Below, piece by piece: positions 8,076 through 19,317 of a stretch of DNA of 64,000 nucleotides (the first letter of the stretch is position 1; each line of letters starts with the position of its first letter). The DNA comes from Bacteroidota bacterium (GTDB lineage: Bacteria; Bacteroidota; Bacteroidia; Sphingobacteriales; Sphingobacteriaceae): assembly GCA_013286565.1 (NCBI GenBank), contig JABDFM010000007.1, forward strand, positions 1-64,000, given 5' to 3'. The translations under genes and the position numbers were made by a program. The notes under the pieces were generated by a model. It did no database searches, was not told the origin of the DNA, and saw only the letters and a program-made list of their open reading frames with translations.

Positions 8076-10298
8076 ATGAAAGATTTAGTGATAGATATAG
8101 AAGCCGAAAAGAATGAGATACTGAAAAGATATCGTGCTTTGCTGCGTGCCAGTAAGTCAACCTTGCAAAAGGGTGATAAGCGCATGATACGCAAAGCCTT
8201 TGATATGGCCCTGGAAAGCCATAAGGATATGCGCCGCAAATCGGGCGAACCATATATATACCATCCTATTGCCGTAGCACAGATCGCTGCTGAAGAAATA
8301 GGTTTGGGAACCACCTCTATCGTATGTGCCCTATTACATGATGTGGTGGAGGATACTGCCGTATCACTCGAGGATATTGAAAGGGAATTCGGAAAAAAGG
8401 TAGCCATGATCATTGATGGCTTAACCAAAATATCGGGCGTTTTTGATACCAATAGCTCCTTACAGGCCGAGAACTTCCGTAAAATGCTGCTTACCCTTGC
8501 CGATGATGTAAGGGTGATATTGATCAAGCTTGCCGACAGGCTACACAATATGCGCACGATGGAGTTTATGCCGCGCGATAAGCAGCTTAAGCTTTCATCT
8601 GAAACAGTTTACCTGTATGCCCCGCTTGCACACCGATTGGGCTTGTATGCCATAAAATCTGAGCTGGAAGACCTTTCCATGAAGTATATGGAACGCGAGA
8701 CCTACCAGTTCATCAAAAATAAACTGAACGAGAAAAAGGCGGAACGCGAGAAATTTATCAGGGATTTTATTGAGCCGCTAAAAAAAGTATTAGAGGGACA
8801 AGGTTTACATGCCGATGTATTTGGCAGGCCGAAATCCATCCATTCCATCTGGAATAAGATGAAGAAAAAGGCTATCCCTTTTGAAGAGGTATATGACCTT
8901 TTTGCCATCAGGATCATATTGGATAGCACGCCCGATACTGAAAAATCAGAGTGCTGGAAGGCTTATTCGATAGTTACTGATCTTTATCGCCCAAATCCCG
9001 ACCGTCTGCGCGACTGGATATCATCCCCAAAAGCTAATGGATACGAATCGCTTCACACTACCGTAATGGGTCCCCGCGGCCAATGGGTTGAGGTGCAGAT
9101 ACGTACCAAAAGGATGAATGAGATAGCTGAAAAAGGTTTTGCCGCGCACTGGAAATACAAGGAGTCATCAAGCGATAGCGGGCTTGACCAATGGGTGCAA
9201 AAAGTACGCGATATGCTGAAAAACCCTGAGTCCAATGCGCTGGATTTTCTGGATGATTTTAAAATGAACCTGTTTTCGGACGAGATATTCATTTTTACAC
9301 CTAAGGGTGCGCTTATCCAGTTACCGTTAAATGCTACCGCACTTGATTTTGCTTTCGAAATACATACCGATGTAGGCGCAAGTTGTATCGGCGCAAAAGT
9401 GAACCATAAGCTGGTACCGCTAAGCTATAAGCTGCAAAATGGCGACCAGGTGGAGGTAATTACCTCGAGCAAGCAAACGCCTAAGGAAGACTGGCTGAAT
9501 ATAGTGGTAACTGCCAAAGCAAAAGCCAAGATAAAATCGGCCCTGAAAGAAGAAAAACGGAAGATCGCTGATAACGGCAAGGAGATTTTGGAGCGTAAGA
9601 TGAAATCATTAAAGATCACTTACAACTCCGAGAACATCCATAAGCTGAGTTATTACTTCAAGCTCCAATCTACCCAGGACCTGTTCTATAATGTCGCCGA
9701 AGGCATTATAGACATGAAAGACCTGAAAGAATACCAGGCATCAGAAAAAGTAATTGAGAACAAGCCACAGGATAAAATAGAGGGCGAACAGGTGCAAAGC
9801 CTTTTGCGCAGTATTAAAGCCAAGGACAGCGATATGCTGCTTATTGGCGAGGATATGCAAAAGATAGACTATAAACTGGCCAACTGCTGCAATCCTATCC
9901 CCGGTGATGATGTGTTTGGTTTCATTACGGTAAGCGATGGTATAAAAATACACCGCACAAATTGCCCCAATGCGGCCAAGCTGATGGCCAACTACGGCTA
10001 CCGCATAGTAAAAGCAAAATGGACCAACCAGCAGGAACTTGCATTTTTAACCGGCTTAAGAATTACGGGTATTGATGATGTGGGGTTGATCAATAAATTA
10101 ACCACAGTTATATCCAACGACTTTAAGGTAAATATGCGCTCTATAACTGTTGATAGCGATAATGGCATTTTTGAAGGCTCTATAATGGTATATGTGAACG
10201 ATACTGAGCATTTGGAGAGCCTGGTAAAAAGACTGAAAATGGTAAAAGGGGTAACCTCCGTAAACCGTTTTGATTCGGCTATTGAGAAAGCATCTTGA
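8076..10298 (+). CDS. Bifunctional (p)ppGpp synthetase/hydrolase, RelA/SpoT family
   Basis: About 740 residues with the full long-RSH layout. The N-terminal HD hydrolase domain has YIYHPIAVA and LLHDVVEDT. The synthetase domain follows with GRPKSIHSIWNKM and the NGYESLHTTV motif. Next come a TGS domain (IFTPKGALIQLPLNATALDFAF), a zinc-finger-like region (ANCCNPIPGDDVFGF) and a C-terminal ACT domain. Intact HD residues argue that it both makes and degrades the alarmone. ATG 8076 (MKDLVIDIEAEKNE) is preferred; ATG 8052 eight codons upstream is the alternative. Divergent from the DUF4294 operon; a stutter palindrome follows before fur. Confidence 0.95.
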   Translation: MKDLVIDIEAEKNEILKRYRALLRASKSTLQKGDKRMIRKAFDMALESHKDMRRKSGEPYIYHPIAVAQIAAEEIGLGTTSIVCALLHDVVEDTAVSLEDIEREFGKKVAMIIDGLTKISGVFDTNSSLQAENFRKMLLTLADDVRVILIKLADRLHNMRTMEFMPRDKQLKLSSETVYLYAPLAHRLGLYAIKSELEDLSMKYMERETYQFIKNKLNEKKAEREKFIRDFIEPLKKVLEGQGLHADVFGRPKSIHSIWNKMKKKAIPFEEVYDLFAIRIILDSTPDTEKSECWKAYSIVTDLYRPNPDRLRDWISSPKANGYESLHTTVMGPRGQWVEVQIRTKRMNEIAEKGFAAHWKYKESSSDSGLDQWVQKVRDMLKNPESNALDFLDDFKMNLFSDEIFIFTPKGALIQLPLNATALDFAFEIHTDVGASCIGAKVNHKLVPLSYKLQNGDQVEVITSSKQTPKEDWLNIVVTAKAKAKIKSALKEEKRKIADNGKEILERKMKSLKITYNSENIHKLSYYFKLQSTQDLFYNVAEGIIDMKDLKEYQASEKVIENKPQDKIEGEQVQSLLRSIKAKDSDMLLIGEDMQKIDYKLANCCNPIPGDDVFGFITVSDGIKIHRTNCPNAAKLMANYGYRIVKAKWTNQQELAFLTGLRITGIDDVGLINKLTTVISNDFKVNMRSITVDSDNGIFEGSIMVYVNDTEHLESLVKRLKMVKGVTSVNRFDSAIEKAS

Positions 10299-10302
10299 TG
10301 AT

Positions 10303-10390
10303 AGTTGATTAAGTTAAGTGGCTGACTGAGTTGATTAAGTTTTTTAAACCAATCAACCCAATCCAACTTATTCAACTCAATCAACTTAAT
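10303..10390. repeat. Stutter palindrome built from GTTGATTAAG words
   Basis: The left arm repeats GTTGATTAAGTT-like words, and the right arm (10347-10390) repeats their complement (AATCAACTTAAT, CAACTCAATCAAC). Together they form a long imperfect hairpin between relA/spoT and fur. The fur -7 box begins about 18 nt after it. Same architecture, different word, as the repeats at 25816, 27066, 29622, 54252 and 60133. Confidence 0.65.
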
Positions 10391-10408
10391 AAACTCCAAA
10401 CTAATTAA

Positions 10409-10416
10409 TACCTTTG
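10409..10416 (+). promoter_or_regulatory. -7 promoter box of fur
   Basis: TACCTTTG is an exact TAnnTTTG match ending 18 nt before ATG 10435. A transcript from here would probably continue through the toxin-antitoxin pair into purA, since no terminator is visible before 13092. Confidence 0.6.
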
Positions 10417-10434
10417 ACCCTTTAATAATACAAC

Positions 10435-10899
10435 ATGCCACAGGAAACCATAGTCATGGTTAAAAAGATTTTCGAGGCTTATCTCGAAAATAAAAATCTC
10501 CGGAAAACCCCCGAGCGTTTTGCCATACTGGAAGAAATCTATTCACGCAGCGACCATTTTGATGTGGAATCATTATATATCCACATGAAAAATAAAAAAT
10601 ACAGGGTGAGCCGCGCAACGGTTTATAACACGCTGGAACTATTGGTATCGTGTGATTTGGTAACTAAACACCAGTTTGGCAAAAACATGGCCCAGTTTGA
10701 GAAATCATACGGCTATAAACAACATGATCATATTATATGCCTCGACTGCGGCAAAGTGGTTGAATTCTGCGACCCTCGCATACAGCAAATACAAAGTATG
10801 ATGGGCGGCTTATTGAAATTTGAGATCAACCATCACTCGTTAAATCTCTACGGAAATTGTGAAAAACTTAAGGCGGGTTTTTGTGATAGAAAAGCATAA
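10435..10899 (+). CDS. fur: Fur-family metal-responsive transcriptional repressor
   Basis: A 154-residue protein with an N-terminal winged helix ([29 protein letters not shown], then [14 protein letters not shown]) and a C-terminal metal-binding and dimerisation domain ([15 protein letters not shown]). CxxC plus a late cysteine pair resembles the structural zinc site. The family senses iron, zinc, manganese or peroxide; the subgroup cannot be assigned from the residues alone. ATG 10435 follows a -7 box by 18 nt; ATG 10456 is an alternative. The next gene begins 4 nt after its stop. Confidence 0.9.
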   Translation: MPQETIVMVKKIFEAYLENKNLRKTPERFAILEEIYSRSDHFDVESLYIHMKNKKYRVSRATVYNTLELLVSCDLVTKHQFGKNMAQFEKSYGYKQHDHIICLDCGKVVEFCDPRIQQIQSMMGGLLKFEINHHSLNLYGNCEKLKAGFCDRKA

Positions 10900-11151
10900 G
10901 GCAATGGATAAACCGGTTTTAAGCAAGCAGGCATTCTGGGATGTTGATATGGATAAGATCGACTATGAGAAGAATGCGCGGCACGTGGTTGAAAAAGTGA
11001 TCGAGCGAGGAAAAATAGAAGACTTCAATAATCTACTGCGGTTTTATGGTTTCGAAAGAGTACGTGATTTGGCATTGCAAGCGCTTTGGCTATCAGATAT
11101 AAGTATAAATTTTTGCTGTACATTATTCAAGGTTAAACCAACCGATTTTAA

Positions 11152-13061
<1,910 letters not shown>

Positions 13062-13091
13062 CATTGATCAATATCCTTATAAAATAATAAG

Positions 13092-13117
13092 AAGGCCCTG
13101 GTAAACCGGGGCCTTTT
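13092..13117 (+). terminator. Rho-independent terminator after purA
   Basis: AAGGCCC-GG pairs with CC-GGGCCTT around a TAAA loop, with one bulged or mismatched pair, and ends in TTTT. Confidence 0.85.
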
Positions 13118-13129
13118 CCGTTTAATGAT

Positions 13130-13137
13130 TACTTTTA
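13130..13137 (+). promoter_or_regulatory. -7-like box abutting the pabB GTG start
   Basis: TACTTTTA is one base from TAnnTTTG and ends 4 nt (CACC) before GTG 13142. It supports the unusual start and a leaderless mRNA. Confidence 0.45.
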
Positions 13138-13141
13138 CACC

Positions 13142-14425
13142 GTGGTAATACCTATTAACGATCTGCCGGATTTTAAGCCAAAAGTATTGCAATGGGCATC
13201 CTCGTTTGATGTGTTTTGTTATCTGGATTCCAATAATTTCAGGGATCAGTATTCCAAGTTCGATCTGTTGCTGGCAGTAGGCGTTAAAGAGGAAATTACC
13301 CTAAAGACAGGTTCTGCATTTGATGAATTAGAAACGTTTCGTCAACGTAATCCGGGTTGGATAACCGGCTTTTTCACCTACGATTTGAAAAATGAGGTAG
13401 AAAACCTCGCATCTGGCAATCCCGATCACCTGAATTTCCCTGATCTGTATTTTTTTGTGCCCGAGCATCTCATCCTAATCAAAGATGGAGAGGTTGAGAT
13501 CATTTCCAATCAGCCTGAAAAAGTATTTGACGATATACAAATACAAGTTGTGAGGACGGATGATATACCTCACCCTATTCAATTAAGCTCCCGTTTCAGC
13601 AAAGAGGAATACATTGATACCGTAATCAAAATAAAGGAACATATTAACCGGGGCGATATTTACGTCACCAATTTTTGCCAGGAGTTTTTTGCAGAGGGTG
13701 CAGTTATCGACCCACAGGGCATTTTTTCAAAACTGAATGCTATTTCCCCTAATCCATTCACCGCATTTTTTAAGCTGAATGATAAATACATCCTCTCCGC
13801 ATCGCCCGAGCGTTTTTTGGCAAAAAGAGGCAATAAACTCATTTCCCAACCCATAAAAGGCACTGCGAAAAGATATGATGATACGCAGGATGATAAAGCT
13901 GCCATAGAAAAGCTGAGAGGTCATCCGAAAGAACTACAGGAAAATGTAATGATCGTTGACCTGGTGCGTAATGACCTGACCAGGTCGGCTACCGCCGGGA
14001 CTGTAAGCACTGAGGAACTTTTCGGCATATACAGTTTCAAACAAGTACATCAAATGATATCGACCATTGTATGCGAGCTTAGGGAGGATGTAACAGCCGT
14101 ACAGGCCATCAAAAACACCTTCCCGATGGGCAGCATGACGGGCGCACCCAAGATCAGTTCGATGCGCCTGATGGAGCAATATGAGCGTAGTAAACGGGGC
14201 GTTTATTCAGGTGCTATTGGTTATTTTAGTCCGGATGGCGATTTTGATTTTAATGTGGTGATCCGCACACTGCTGTACAATGCAACAGATAAATATCTCT
14301 CGTTCCAGGTAGGCGGCGCCATTACCTACCATGCCAAACCCGAAAATGAATATGAGGAATGCCTGCTTAAAGCACAGGCAATATTGGAAGTGCTGGGTTA
14401 TGATAAATCTTTCCTGCTGCCCTGA
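13142..14425 (+). CDS. pabB: Aminodeoxychorismate synthase component I
   Basis: A 427-residue chorismate-binding enzyme of the TrpE/PabB superfamily. The motif QPIKGTAKR has the lysine typical of PabB (TrpE has PIAGT). Other conserved blocks are ILSASPERFL, ENVMIVDLVRNDL, GSMTGAPKISSM and YSGAIGYFSPDGDFDFNVVIRT. It aminates chorismate to aminodeoxychorismate, which PabC converts to p-aminobenzoate. The glutamine amidotransferase partner is not in the window. The start is GTG; no in-frame ATG lies nearby, and a -7-like box precedes it by 4 nt. The 3' end overlaps the convergent DUF2071 gene by 59 nt. Confidence 0.9.
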   Translation: MVIPINDLPDFKPKVLQWASSFDVFCYLDSNNFRDQYSKFDLLLAVGVKEEITLKTGSAFDELETFRQRNPGWITGFFTYDLKNEVENLASGNPDHLNFPDLYFFVPEHLILIKDGEVEIISNQPEKVFDDIQIQVVRTDDIPHPIQLSSRFSKEEYIDTVIKIKEHINRGDIYVTNFCQEFFAEGAVIDPQGIFSKLNAISPNPFTAFFKLNDKYILSASPERFLAKRGNKLISQPIKGTAKRYDDTQDDKAAIEKLRGHPKELQENVMIVDLVRNDLTRSATAGTVSTEELFGIYSFKQVHQMISTIVCELREDVTAVQAIKNTFPMGSMTGAPKISSMRLMEQYERSKRGVYSGAIGYFSPDGDFDFNVVIRTLLYNATDKYLSFQVGGAITYHAKPENEYEECLLKAQAILEVLGYDKSFLLP

Positions 14426-15119
14426 CCACAACTTCCGATCCGTCAGCGAAAAATGCCGAGTAAGGTTTAACATTTAAATACGGCTCGAATTCCTGACCAT
14501 AAAATATTACAATATCTGCATCAAATATAGTATTGGTCACTTGCGCGGCATTCCACCGGATATGCTCAACCTGGTATTCATTGGTAGTTGTCTCGCTTGT
14601 TTTGTTATATCCCCAGTAATGCTCAAAAATAAATTCTTCGGGGCTGCCCGGTTCTATTGCAGACAACTTGCCTATTGTACCACCCAACCGGTTCCATCGC
14701 CCATCCAGTTTCCATTCGTATAAATATTGGGTTTGTCCTTCCGGTAGTTGATTAATAGAATGGCGCATAGGCATAGCGCTGTAATGCTCTTTATATAAAT
14801 TGTTGGCAATAAGCGAGATCATGGGTTTGGGCACAATTTCGCTTATAAATACTGCGCCACGTTTCCATTCTTCCCCATCAAAATACCTTACATAAAAGCG
14901 TAGGTTGACTTCTTCAAAATCCACGTGAAATGGCCATTTGATTCCTAAAACACGGGTGTCCAAAAACATAAAGCCAACCATGCTTACCAAAGCCTTTCCT
15001 TCCCACAGATCAAGCACGGTGCCTGGTGGTAAATAAGGCTTTAAAATAGCAGGATCAACTTCATAATTAAGCATCAGCAGGTTTTTCCATTCTGCCTGAA
15101 GAAATTTTGTTTTGGCCAT
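14367..15119 (-). CDS. DUF2071 (YqjF-like) protein
   Basis: A 250-residue protein matching DUF2071/YqjF: FLQAEWKNLLMLNYEVDPAILKPYLPPGT at the start, then VGFMFLDTRVLGIKWPFHVDFEEVNLRFYVR. The fold is related to acetoacetate decarboxylase; the role is unknown. No signal peptide. The last 59 nt run antisense through the end of pabB, an unusually long convergent overlap that leaves no room for a terminator between them. Confidence 0.85.
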   Translation of the reverse strand: MAKTKFLQAEWKNLLMLNYEVDPAILKPYLPPGTVLDLWEGKALVSMVGFMFLDTRVLGIKWPFHVDFEEVNLRFYVRYFDGEEWKRGAVFISEIVPKPMISLIANNLYKEHYSAMPMRHSINQLPEGQTQYLYEWKLDGRWNRLGGTIGKLSAIEPGSPEEFIFEHYWGYNKTSETTTNEYQVEHIRWNAAQVTNTIFDADIVIFYGQEFEPYLNVKPYSAFFADGSEVVVRAAGKIYHNPALPILPVL

Positions 15120-15149
15120 TTGGATTTGCTGATTGTATGGGATGGTATA

Positions 15150-15794
15150 TTAAGCTTCCTTGCGTTTAAACAAGTTTACTTTGGATTCCTTACCCTTAAG
15201 CAAACGCTCTATATTTTTTTGGTGGGTCACCAATATGAGCAGGCAGATACACATACCGAAGATAACTACCAGGTTATTGGTATCTTCATTAAAGTAAAAA
15301 GTTACCCCAATCAGATAAGCAAAGCCCCCTGTAATAGAGCTAAGCGATACATAACGGGTGATGAGCAATACAATAATAAAGGCGATCACACACAACAATG
15401 CAGCATCCATATTAACCGCCAGTACCATTCCAAATAATGTGGCGATACCCTTGCCGCCCCTGAAACCTGCAAACACAGGGAACAGGTGGCCCATAACAGC
15501 GGCTATGCCTAAAGCTAATTTGTAATTTATTTGCAAATGATTTCCCCCGGTGGTGGAAACCCCTATAAAAACAACCAGGCTGGTTGCTGTAAATCCTTTC
15601 AGTATATCGATTAGCATTACCGGGATGCCTGCCTTTTTGCCCAGCACCCTGAAGGTATTGGTGGCCCCAGCGTTACCGCTCCCGTATTCCCTCACATCAA
15701 CCCCGTAAAACGCCTTCCCGATCCATACCGCTGTAGGGATCGATCCACACAAATAAGCAACTATTAATATTGAGATTGAATTGATATTGATCAT
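15150..15794 (-). CDS. plsY: Acyl-phosphate glycerol-3-phosphate acyltransferase
   Basis: A 214-residue integral membrane protein. YLCGSIPTAVWIGK, the REYGSGNAGATNTFRVLGKKAG loop and AGFRGGKGIAT are the three PlsY signatures. It moves an acyl group from acyl-phosphate to glycerol-3-phosphate, the first acylation in phospholipid synthesis. Several hydrophobic segments are evident and the C-terminus is basic. The gene lies between DUF2071 and nadC on the same strand, with 30 and 47 nt spacers, so cotranscription is possible. Confidence 0.95.
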   Translation of the reverse strand: MININSISILIVAYLCGSIPTAVWIGKAFYGVDVREYGSGNAGATNTFRVLGKKAGIPVMLIDILKGFTATSLVVFIGVSTTGGNHLQINYKLALGIAAVMGHLFPVFAGFRGGKGIATLFGMVLAVNMDAALLCVIAFIIVLLITRYVSLSSITGGFAYLIGVTFYFNEDTNNLVVIFGMCICLLILVTHQKNIERLLKGKESKVNLFKRKEA

Positions 15795-15841
15795 TCCGTC
15801 ACAATATTAATAAAATGATACTACACTAACTACTATACTCA

Positions 15842-16690
15842 TTATTCTTTAATAGCTTTTAGGCTAAGATCTAAACTTTTTACCGAATGGGTTAAGGCCC
15901 CTACCGAAATATAATCCACACCGCACTCCGCATATTGGCGTATATTATCGATGGTTATCCCGCCTGATGCCTCCGTAATATACCGCCCCTCGATCATATT
16001 TACCGCCTGGCACAGATCATTAAAGTTAAAGTTATCCAATAATATCCGGTTAACGCCGCCTGTTTGCAGAACCTGCTCCAGTTCTTCCAGGTTTCTCACC
16101 TCAATTTCAATAGCTAATTTTTTATTATTGGCTTCCAGGTAAGCGTGAGTGTTTTCTATAGCCTGGCGGATACCTCCCGAATAATCCACATGATTATCCT
16201 TGATCAATATCATATCATACAACCCAAAGCGATGATTAACACCACCGCCTATCCTTACCGCCCATTTCTCCAGGTAGCGCATCCCGGGTGTGGTTTTGCG
16301 GGTATCCAGCACTTTGGTATTTGTCCCCTTTAAAAGATCAACGATCTCGCGTGTTTTTGTCGCGATGCCAGACATGCGCTGCATACAATTGAGCACCAGG
16401 CGCTCGGCTTTTAGAATGCTTTGGGCATCGCCTTCAACCTCCAACGCAATATCTTTTGGCTTAACAAGTGCGCCGTCATTGAGCATAACGGTCACTTTCA
16501 GATTAGGGTCAACCTCATGAAATATTTCGAGGGCCAGTTCAACACCGGCCAATATCCCATCATCTTTTACTAATAATTTTGCTTTGCCAATGGTACCGTC
16601 CGGAATAGTTGCCAGTGAGGTGTGATCGCCGTCGCCAACATCTTCGGCTAAAGCATTGGCAATAAATTGGTGTATAATTTGTTTATCCAA
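15842..16690 (-). CDS. nadC: Nicotinate-nucleotide pyrophosphorylase (carboxylating)
   Basis: A 282-residue quinolinate phosphoribosyltransferase. ALAEDVGDGDHTSLATIP near the N-terminus, RLVLNCMQRMSGIATKTRE, DTRKTTPGMRYLEKWAV and RIGGGVNHRFGLYDMILIKDNH carry the phosphoribosyl- and quinolinate-binding residues, and TEASGGITIDNIR closes the barrel. It makes nicotinate mononucleotide for NAD. The start appears to be TTG (16690), since no in-frame ATG lies just upstream. A TACTTTTG box lies 19 nt before it. Confidence 0.95.
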   Translation of the reverse strand: MDKQIIHQFIANALAEDVGDGDHTSLATIPDGTIGKAKLLVKDDGILAGVELALEIFHEVDPNLKVTVMLNDGALVKPKDIALEVEGDAQSILKAERLVLNCMQRMSGIATKTREIVDLLKGTNTKVLDTRKTTPGMRYLEKWAVRIGGGVNHRFGLYDMILIKDNHVDYSGGIRQAIENTHAYLEANNKKLAIEIEVRNLEELEQVLQTGGVNRILLDNFNFNDLCQAVNMIEGRYITEASGGITIDNIRQYAECGVDYISVGALTHSVKSLDLSLKAIKE

Positions 16691-16709
16691 ACCTTTGATA
16701 TTTTCGCAT

Positions 16710-16717
16710 CAAAAGTA
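16710..16717 (-). promoter_or_regulatory. -7 promoter box of nadC
   Basis: Minus-strand TACTTTTG is an exact TAnnTTTG match, 19 nt before the TTG start. The spacer holds a short out-of-frame ATG ORF that ends over the nadC start (ATG CGA ... GGA TAA). Confidence 0.5.
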
Positions 16718-16731
16718 ACAACAATTGGCGA

Positions 16732-17127
16732 TTAATTTGTTTTTTCGCCCTCTATGCGTAACTCATTGAGTTCAAATTCCTCTTTATTCTTTTTGAGGGA
16801 GAATGAAATGCGATACACCCCATTATACGTTGTCAAAATGAGCACCGCGAAGCGATAATTAGCATTTGAAGTAATGCGGTGGAGCATCCTATATGATCGT
16901 GGCTGATTACGTTTAAAAAAATCTGTCAATATCTGCTCTGCCTGCGTTTTTGGATAAACATCACCTTCACCCATAACGGTCAGTTCAACGTTTGGGGAAA
17001 AGGTCTGGGATAACTCATGAATATTACCTGATTTGATCAGTCCGGCGGTTTTATCAATAGGGTCGCCGGCAATTGTGAATACAAAAGACAAGGGCAGTAT
17101 CAGCAAAAACAAGTAAAGTAGCTTCAT
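16732..17127 (-). CDS. DUF4783 exported protein
   Basis: About 131 residues: a signal peptide (MKLLYLFLLILPLSFVFTIAG) followed by DUF4783 (AGLIKSGNIHELSQTFSPNVELTV, AEQILTDFFKRNQPRS). This is a Bacteroidota family with an NTF2-like look and no known role. The track starts at a TTG three codons earlier; ATG 17127 is preferred. It sits upstream of nadC on the same strand, and this DUF4783-nadC pairing is common in the phylum. Confidence 0.85.
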   Translation of the reverse strand: MKLLYLFLLILPLSFVFTIAGDPIDKTAGLIKSGNIHELSQTFSPNVELTVMGEGDVYPKTQAEQILTDFFKRNQPRSYRMLHRITSNANYRFAVLILTTYNGVYRISFSLKKNKEEFELNELRIEGEKTN

Positions 17128-17216
17128 ATTGACCAAAACTTAACCGACCGGGAATAAAACTTAGCAATATTTTAACTATTAATGTTAAACGCTCACCAAT
17201 CTTAAAACGTTGCCTT

Positions 17217-17224
17217 TATATTTG
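17217..17224 (+). promoter_or_regulatory. -7 promoter box abutting the gpmI GTG start
   Basis: TATATTTG is an exact TAnnTTTG match and ends 4 nt (CATT) before GTG 17229. It predicts a leaderless mRNA. Confidence 0.6.
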
Positions 17225-17228
17225 CATT

Positions 17229-18752
17229 GTGGAAAAACAGAAAAAAGTAGTACTTATTATCCTTGACGGCTGGGGATATGGCCGTAATGACAAGTCGAAC
17301 GCGATAGTAGCAGCCCATACACCTTTCTTTGATTCAATGCTGCAGCAATACCCAAATTCGAAATTAGAAGCATCAGGCACAGCGGTTGGTTTACCCGCCG
17401 GGCAAATGGGCAACTCAGAAGTGGGGCACATGAATTTAGGCGCAGGCCGTATTGTGTACCAGGAGCTGGGCCGTATCCATAAGGCGGTTGACGATAACGA
17501 ATTTGTGACCAACCCAGTAATAAAGGAAGCTTTTGAATACGCTAAACAGAATAATAAGGATGTACATTTTATCGGCCTCGTATCTGATGGCGGGGTACAC
17601 TCCCACACCAGGCACCTGCAAGGCTTGTGCGATGCAGCCGGTGAATTTAATTTAGAAAAAGTTTATATCCATGCCTTTTTGGACGGGCGCGATACTGACC
17701 CTAATTCGGGTATAAAGTTTATCGGCGAACTGGAGGATCATATCAGCAATACCCCTTTTAAACTGGCCTCGGCCATAGGGCGCTATTATGCGATGGACAG
17801 GGACAACCGTTGGGAAAGGGTTAAAAAAGCTTATGACCTGATGGTTAACGGCACAGGAAAACATTCTCAGGATATATTGGCATCGATAAAAGAATCTTAT
17901 GATGCAGGTGTTACCGATGAGTTTATTGACCCGATAGTAATGACCAATGAAAACGGTGAACCGATCGCGGTAATAAAAAATGAGGATGTGGTGATTTGCT
18001 TTAATTTCAGGACCGACCGCGGGCGCGAAATTACACAGGCATTAACCCAAAAGTCGTTCCCGGAGCAAAATATGCATCCACTTAATTTGTATTATATCAC
18101 CATGACCACTTATGATGAAACATTCAAAAATGTGCGGGTGGTGTTTAAAAAGGATGACCTGACAAAAACCCTGGGCGAAATTCTTCAATACGCCGGGAAG
18201 AACCAAATCCGTATTGCCGAAACTGAAAAGTATCCCCACGTTACCTTTTTCTTTTCGGGAGGACGGGAAAAAGAGTTTGCTAATGAAAAACGCCTGCTGG
18301 TACCATCACCTAAGGTTGCCACTTATGATCTGCAGCCCGAAATGAGCGCCGAGGGTATCCGCGATGCTATCATCCCGGAATTAAAAAGCGGCTGGCCCGA
18401 TTTTGTGGTACTCAATTTTGCCAATACAGATATGGTAGGTCATACGGGCGTGTTTGATGCCGTAGTTAAGGCTGCCGAAACTGCCGACCAGTGCACACAA
18501 GCGGTTGTAGAAGTCGGTATCAAGAATAGCTATTCATTTATCATTATAGCCGACCATGGTAATGCAGATTACATGATCAACGATGATGGCTCACCCAATA
18601 CGGCCCATACCACTAACCTGGTGCCCTGTATAGTGATAGATACTGATGTGAAACAGGTAAAAGATGGCAAACTGGGTGATATAGCCCCAACGATCTTAAA
18701 AATATTAGGTGTGGATATACCCGAAGAAATGACCGGTGATGTATTGGTATAA
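17229..18752 (+). CDS. gpmI: 2,3-bisphosphoglycerate-independent phosphoglycerate mutase
   Basis: A 507-residue alkaline-phosphatase-superfamily enzyme that interconverts 3- and 2-phosphoglycerate with two manganese ions. LIILDGWGYG holds the first metal ligand, GQMGNSEVGHMNLGAGRIVYQ the catalytic serine (about residue 63), LDGRDTDPNSG the substrate site, and NFANTDMVGHTG and IIADHGNAD the remaining metal ligands. The length is normal. The start is GTG, supported by the -7 box 4 nt upstream. Its last 14 nt overlap the next gene. Confidence 0.96.
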   Translation: MEKQKKVVLIILDGWGYGRNDKSNAIVAAHTPFFDSMLQQYPNSKLEASGTAVGLPAGQMGNSEVGHMNLGAGRIVYQELGRIHKAVDDNEFVTNPVIKEAFEYAKQNNKDVHFIGLVSDGGVHSHTRHLQGLCDAAGEFNLEKVYIHAFLDGRDTDPNSGIKFIGELEDHISNTPFKLASAIGRYYAMDRDNRWERVKKAYDLMVNGTGKHSQDILASIKESYDAGVTDEFIDPIVMTNENGEPIAVIKNEDVVICFNFRTDRGREITQALTQKSFPEQNMHPLNLYYITMTTYDETFKNVRVVFKKDDLTKTLGEILQYAGKNQIRIAETEKYPHVTFFFSGGREKEFANEKRLLVPSPKVATYDLQPEMSAEGIRDAIIPELKSGWPDFVVLNFANTDMVGHTGVFDAVVKAAETADQCTQAVVEVGIKNSYSFIIIADHGNADYMINDDGSPNTAHTTNLVPCIVIDTDVKQVKDGKLGDIAPTILKILGVDIPEEMTGDVLV

Positions 18753-19317
18753 GCTATCATATAAAAGACTTAAGCTTTTGATACCGGGGATCTTATTATT
18801 ATCCTGTATCCAATCGTGTAAACCTAATGTTGGCCAGGGTAGTAAAGGCGCGGACTTTTTTGACCTAAAAGGTTATTTCGAGGGCGAAGTTGGCCACCTT
18901 AAAAAACTAAATCCTTTGATCACTAAAACCGTTGTTTATAATGCAAGTACCGAGACCAAAAAAGTACATATCACCAATTGGGAAACTGAACTAAGTATGT
19001 TCATAGAGTCAGATATCAACAAACCTGCATGTATAGCAAACTACAAAGTACAAAAATCGGGTGACTTCCTGATATACAAGGCTACAGACAAAGACTCGAC
19101 GTTGAAAACTCGCGATATTATTATAAAAAAATCAGGGGATAAGATTAAATGGATATTGATTTTCAATAATACTAATCCTAAAAAAAGTAGGTTACAGTTG
19201 TATGAAACTGTTGAAAAACTAAGCTATTTTCCTGATTCGCTTTACTCAATTGTTAAAATACAAAGGGTAAAATTAATGGGCACCGACAAATATACGATCA
19301 GGGGTTCGTTTAATTAG
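18739..19317 (+). CDS. Hypothetical lipoprotein downstream of gpmI
   Basis: About 192 residues. A hydrophobic segment (LLIPGILLLSCIQSC) ends in a cysteine that would be lipidated by signal peptidase II. The mature part has no family I recognise: charged beta-rich segments (VVYNASTETKKVHITNWETELSMFIESD) suggest a small periplasmic or outer-membrane lipoprotein. The ATG lies inside the end of gpmI, so translation may be coupled. It is convergent with the TPR gene, with a 4-nt overlap of stops. Moderately AT-rich. Confidence 0.7.
   Translation: MYWYKLSYKRLKLLIPGILLLSCIQSCKPNVGQGSKGADFFDLKGYFEGEVGHLKKLNPLITKTVVYNASTETKKVHITNWETELSMFIESDINKPACIANYKVQKSGDFLIYKATDKDSTLKTRDIIIKKSGDKIKWILIFNNTNPKKSRLQLYETVEKLSYFPDSLYSIVKIQRVKLMGTDKYTIRGSFN

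Noticed and set aside
15120-15437. 105-residue plus-strand ORF opposite plsY
   Set aside because: Antisense shadow of the well-conserved plsY gene, with no family resemblance of its own.
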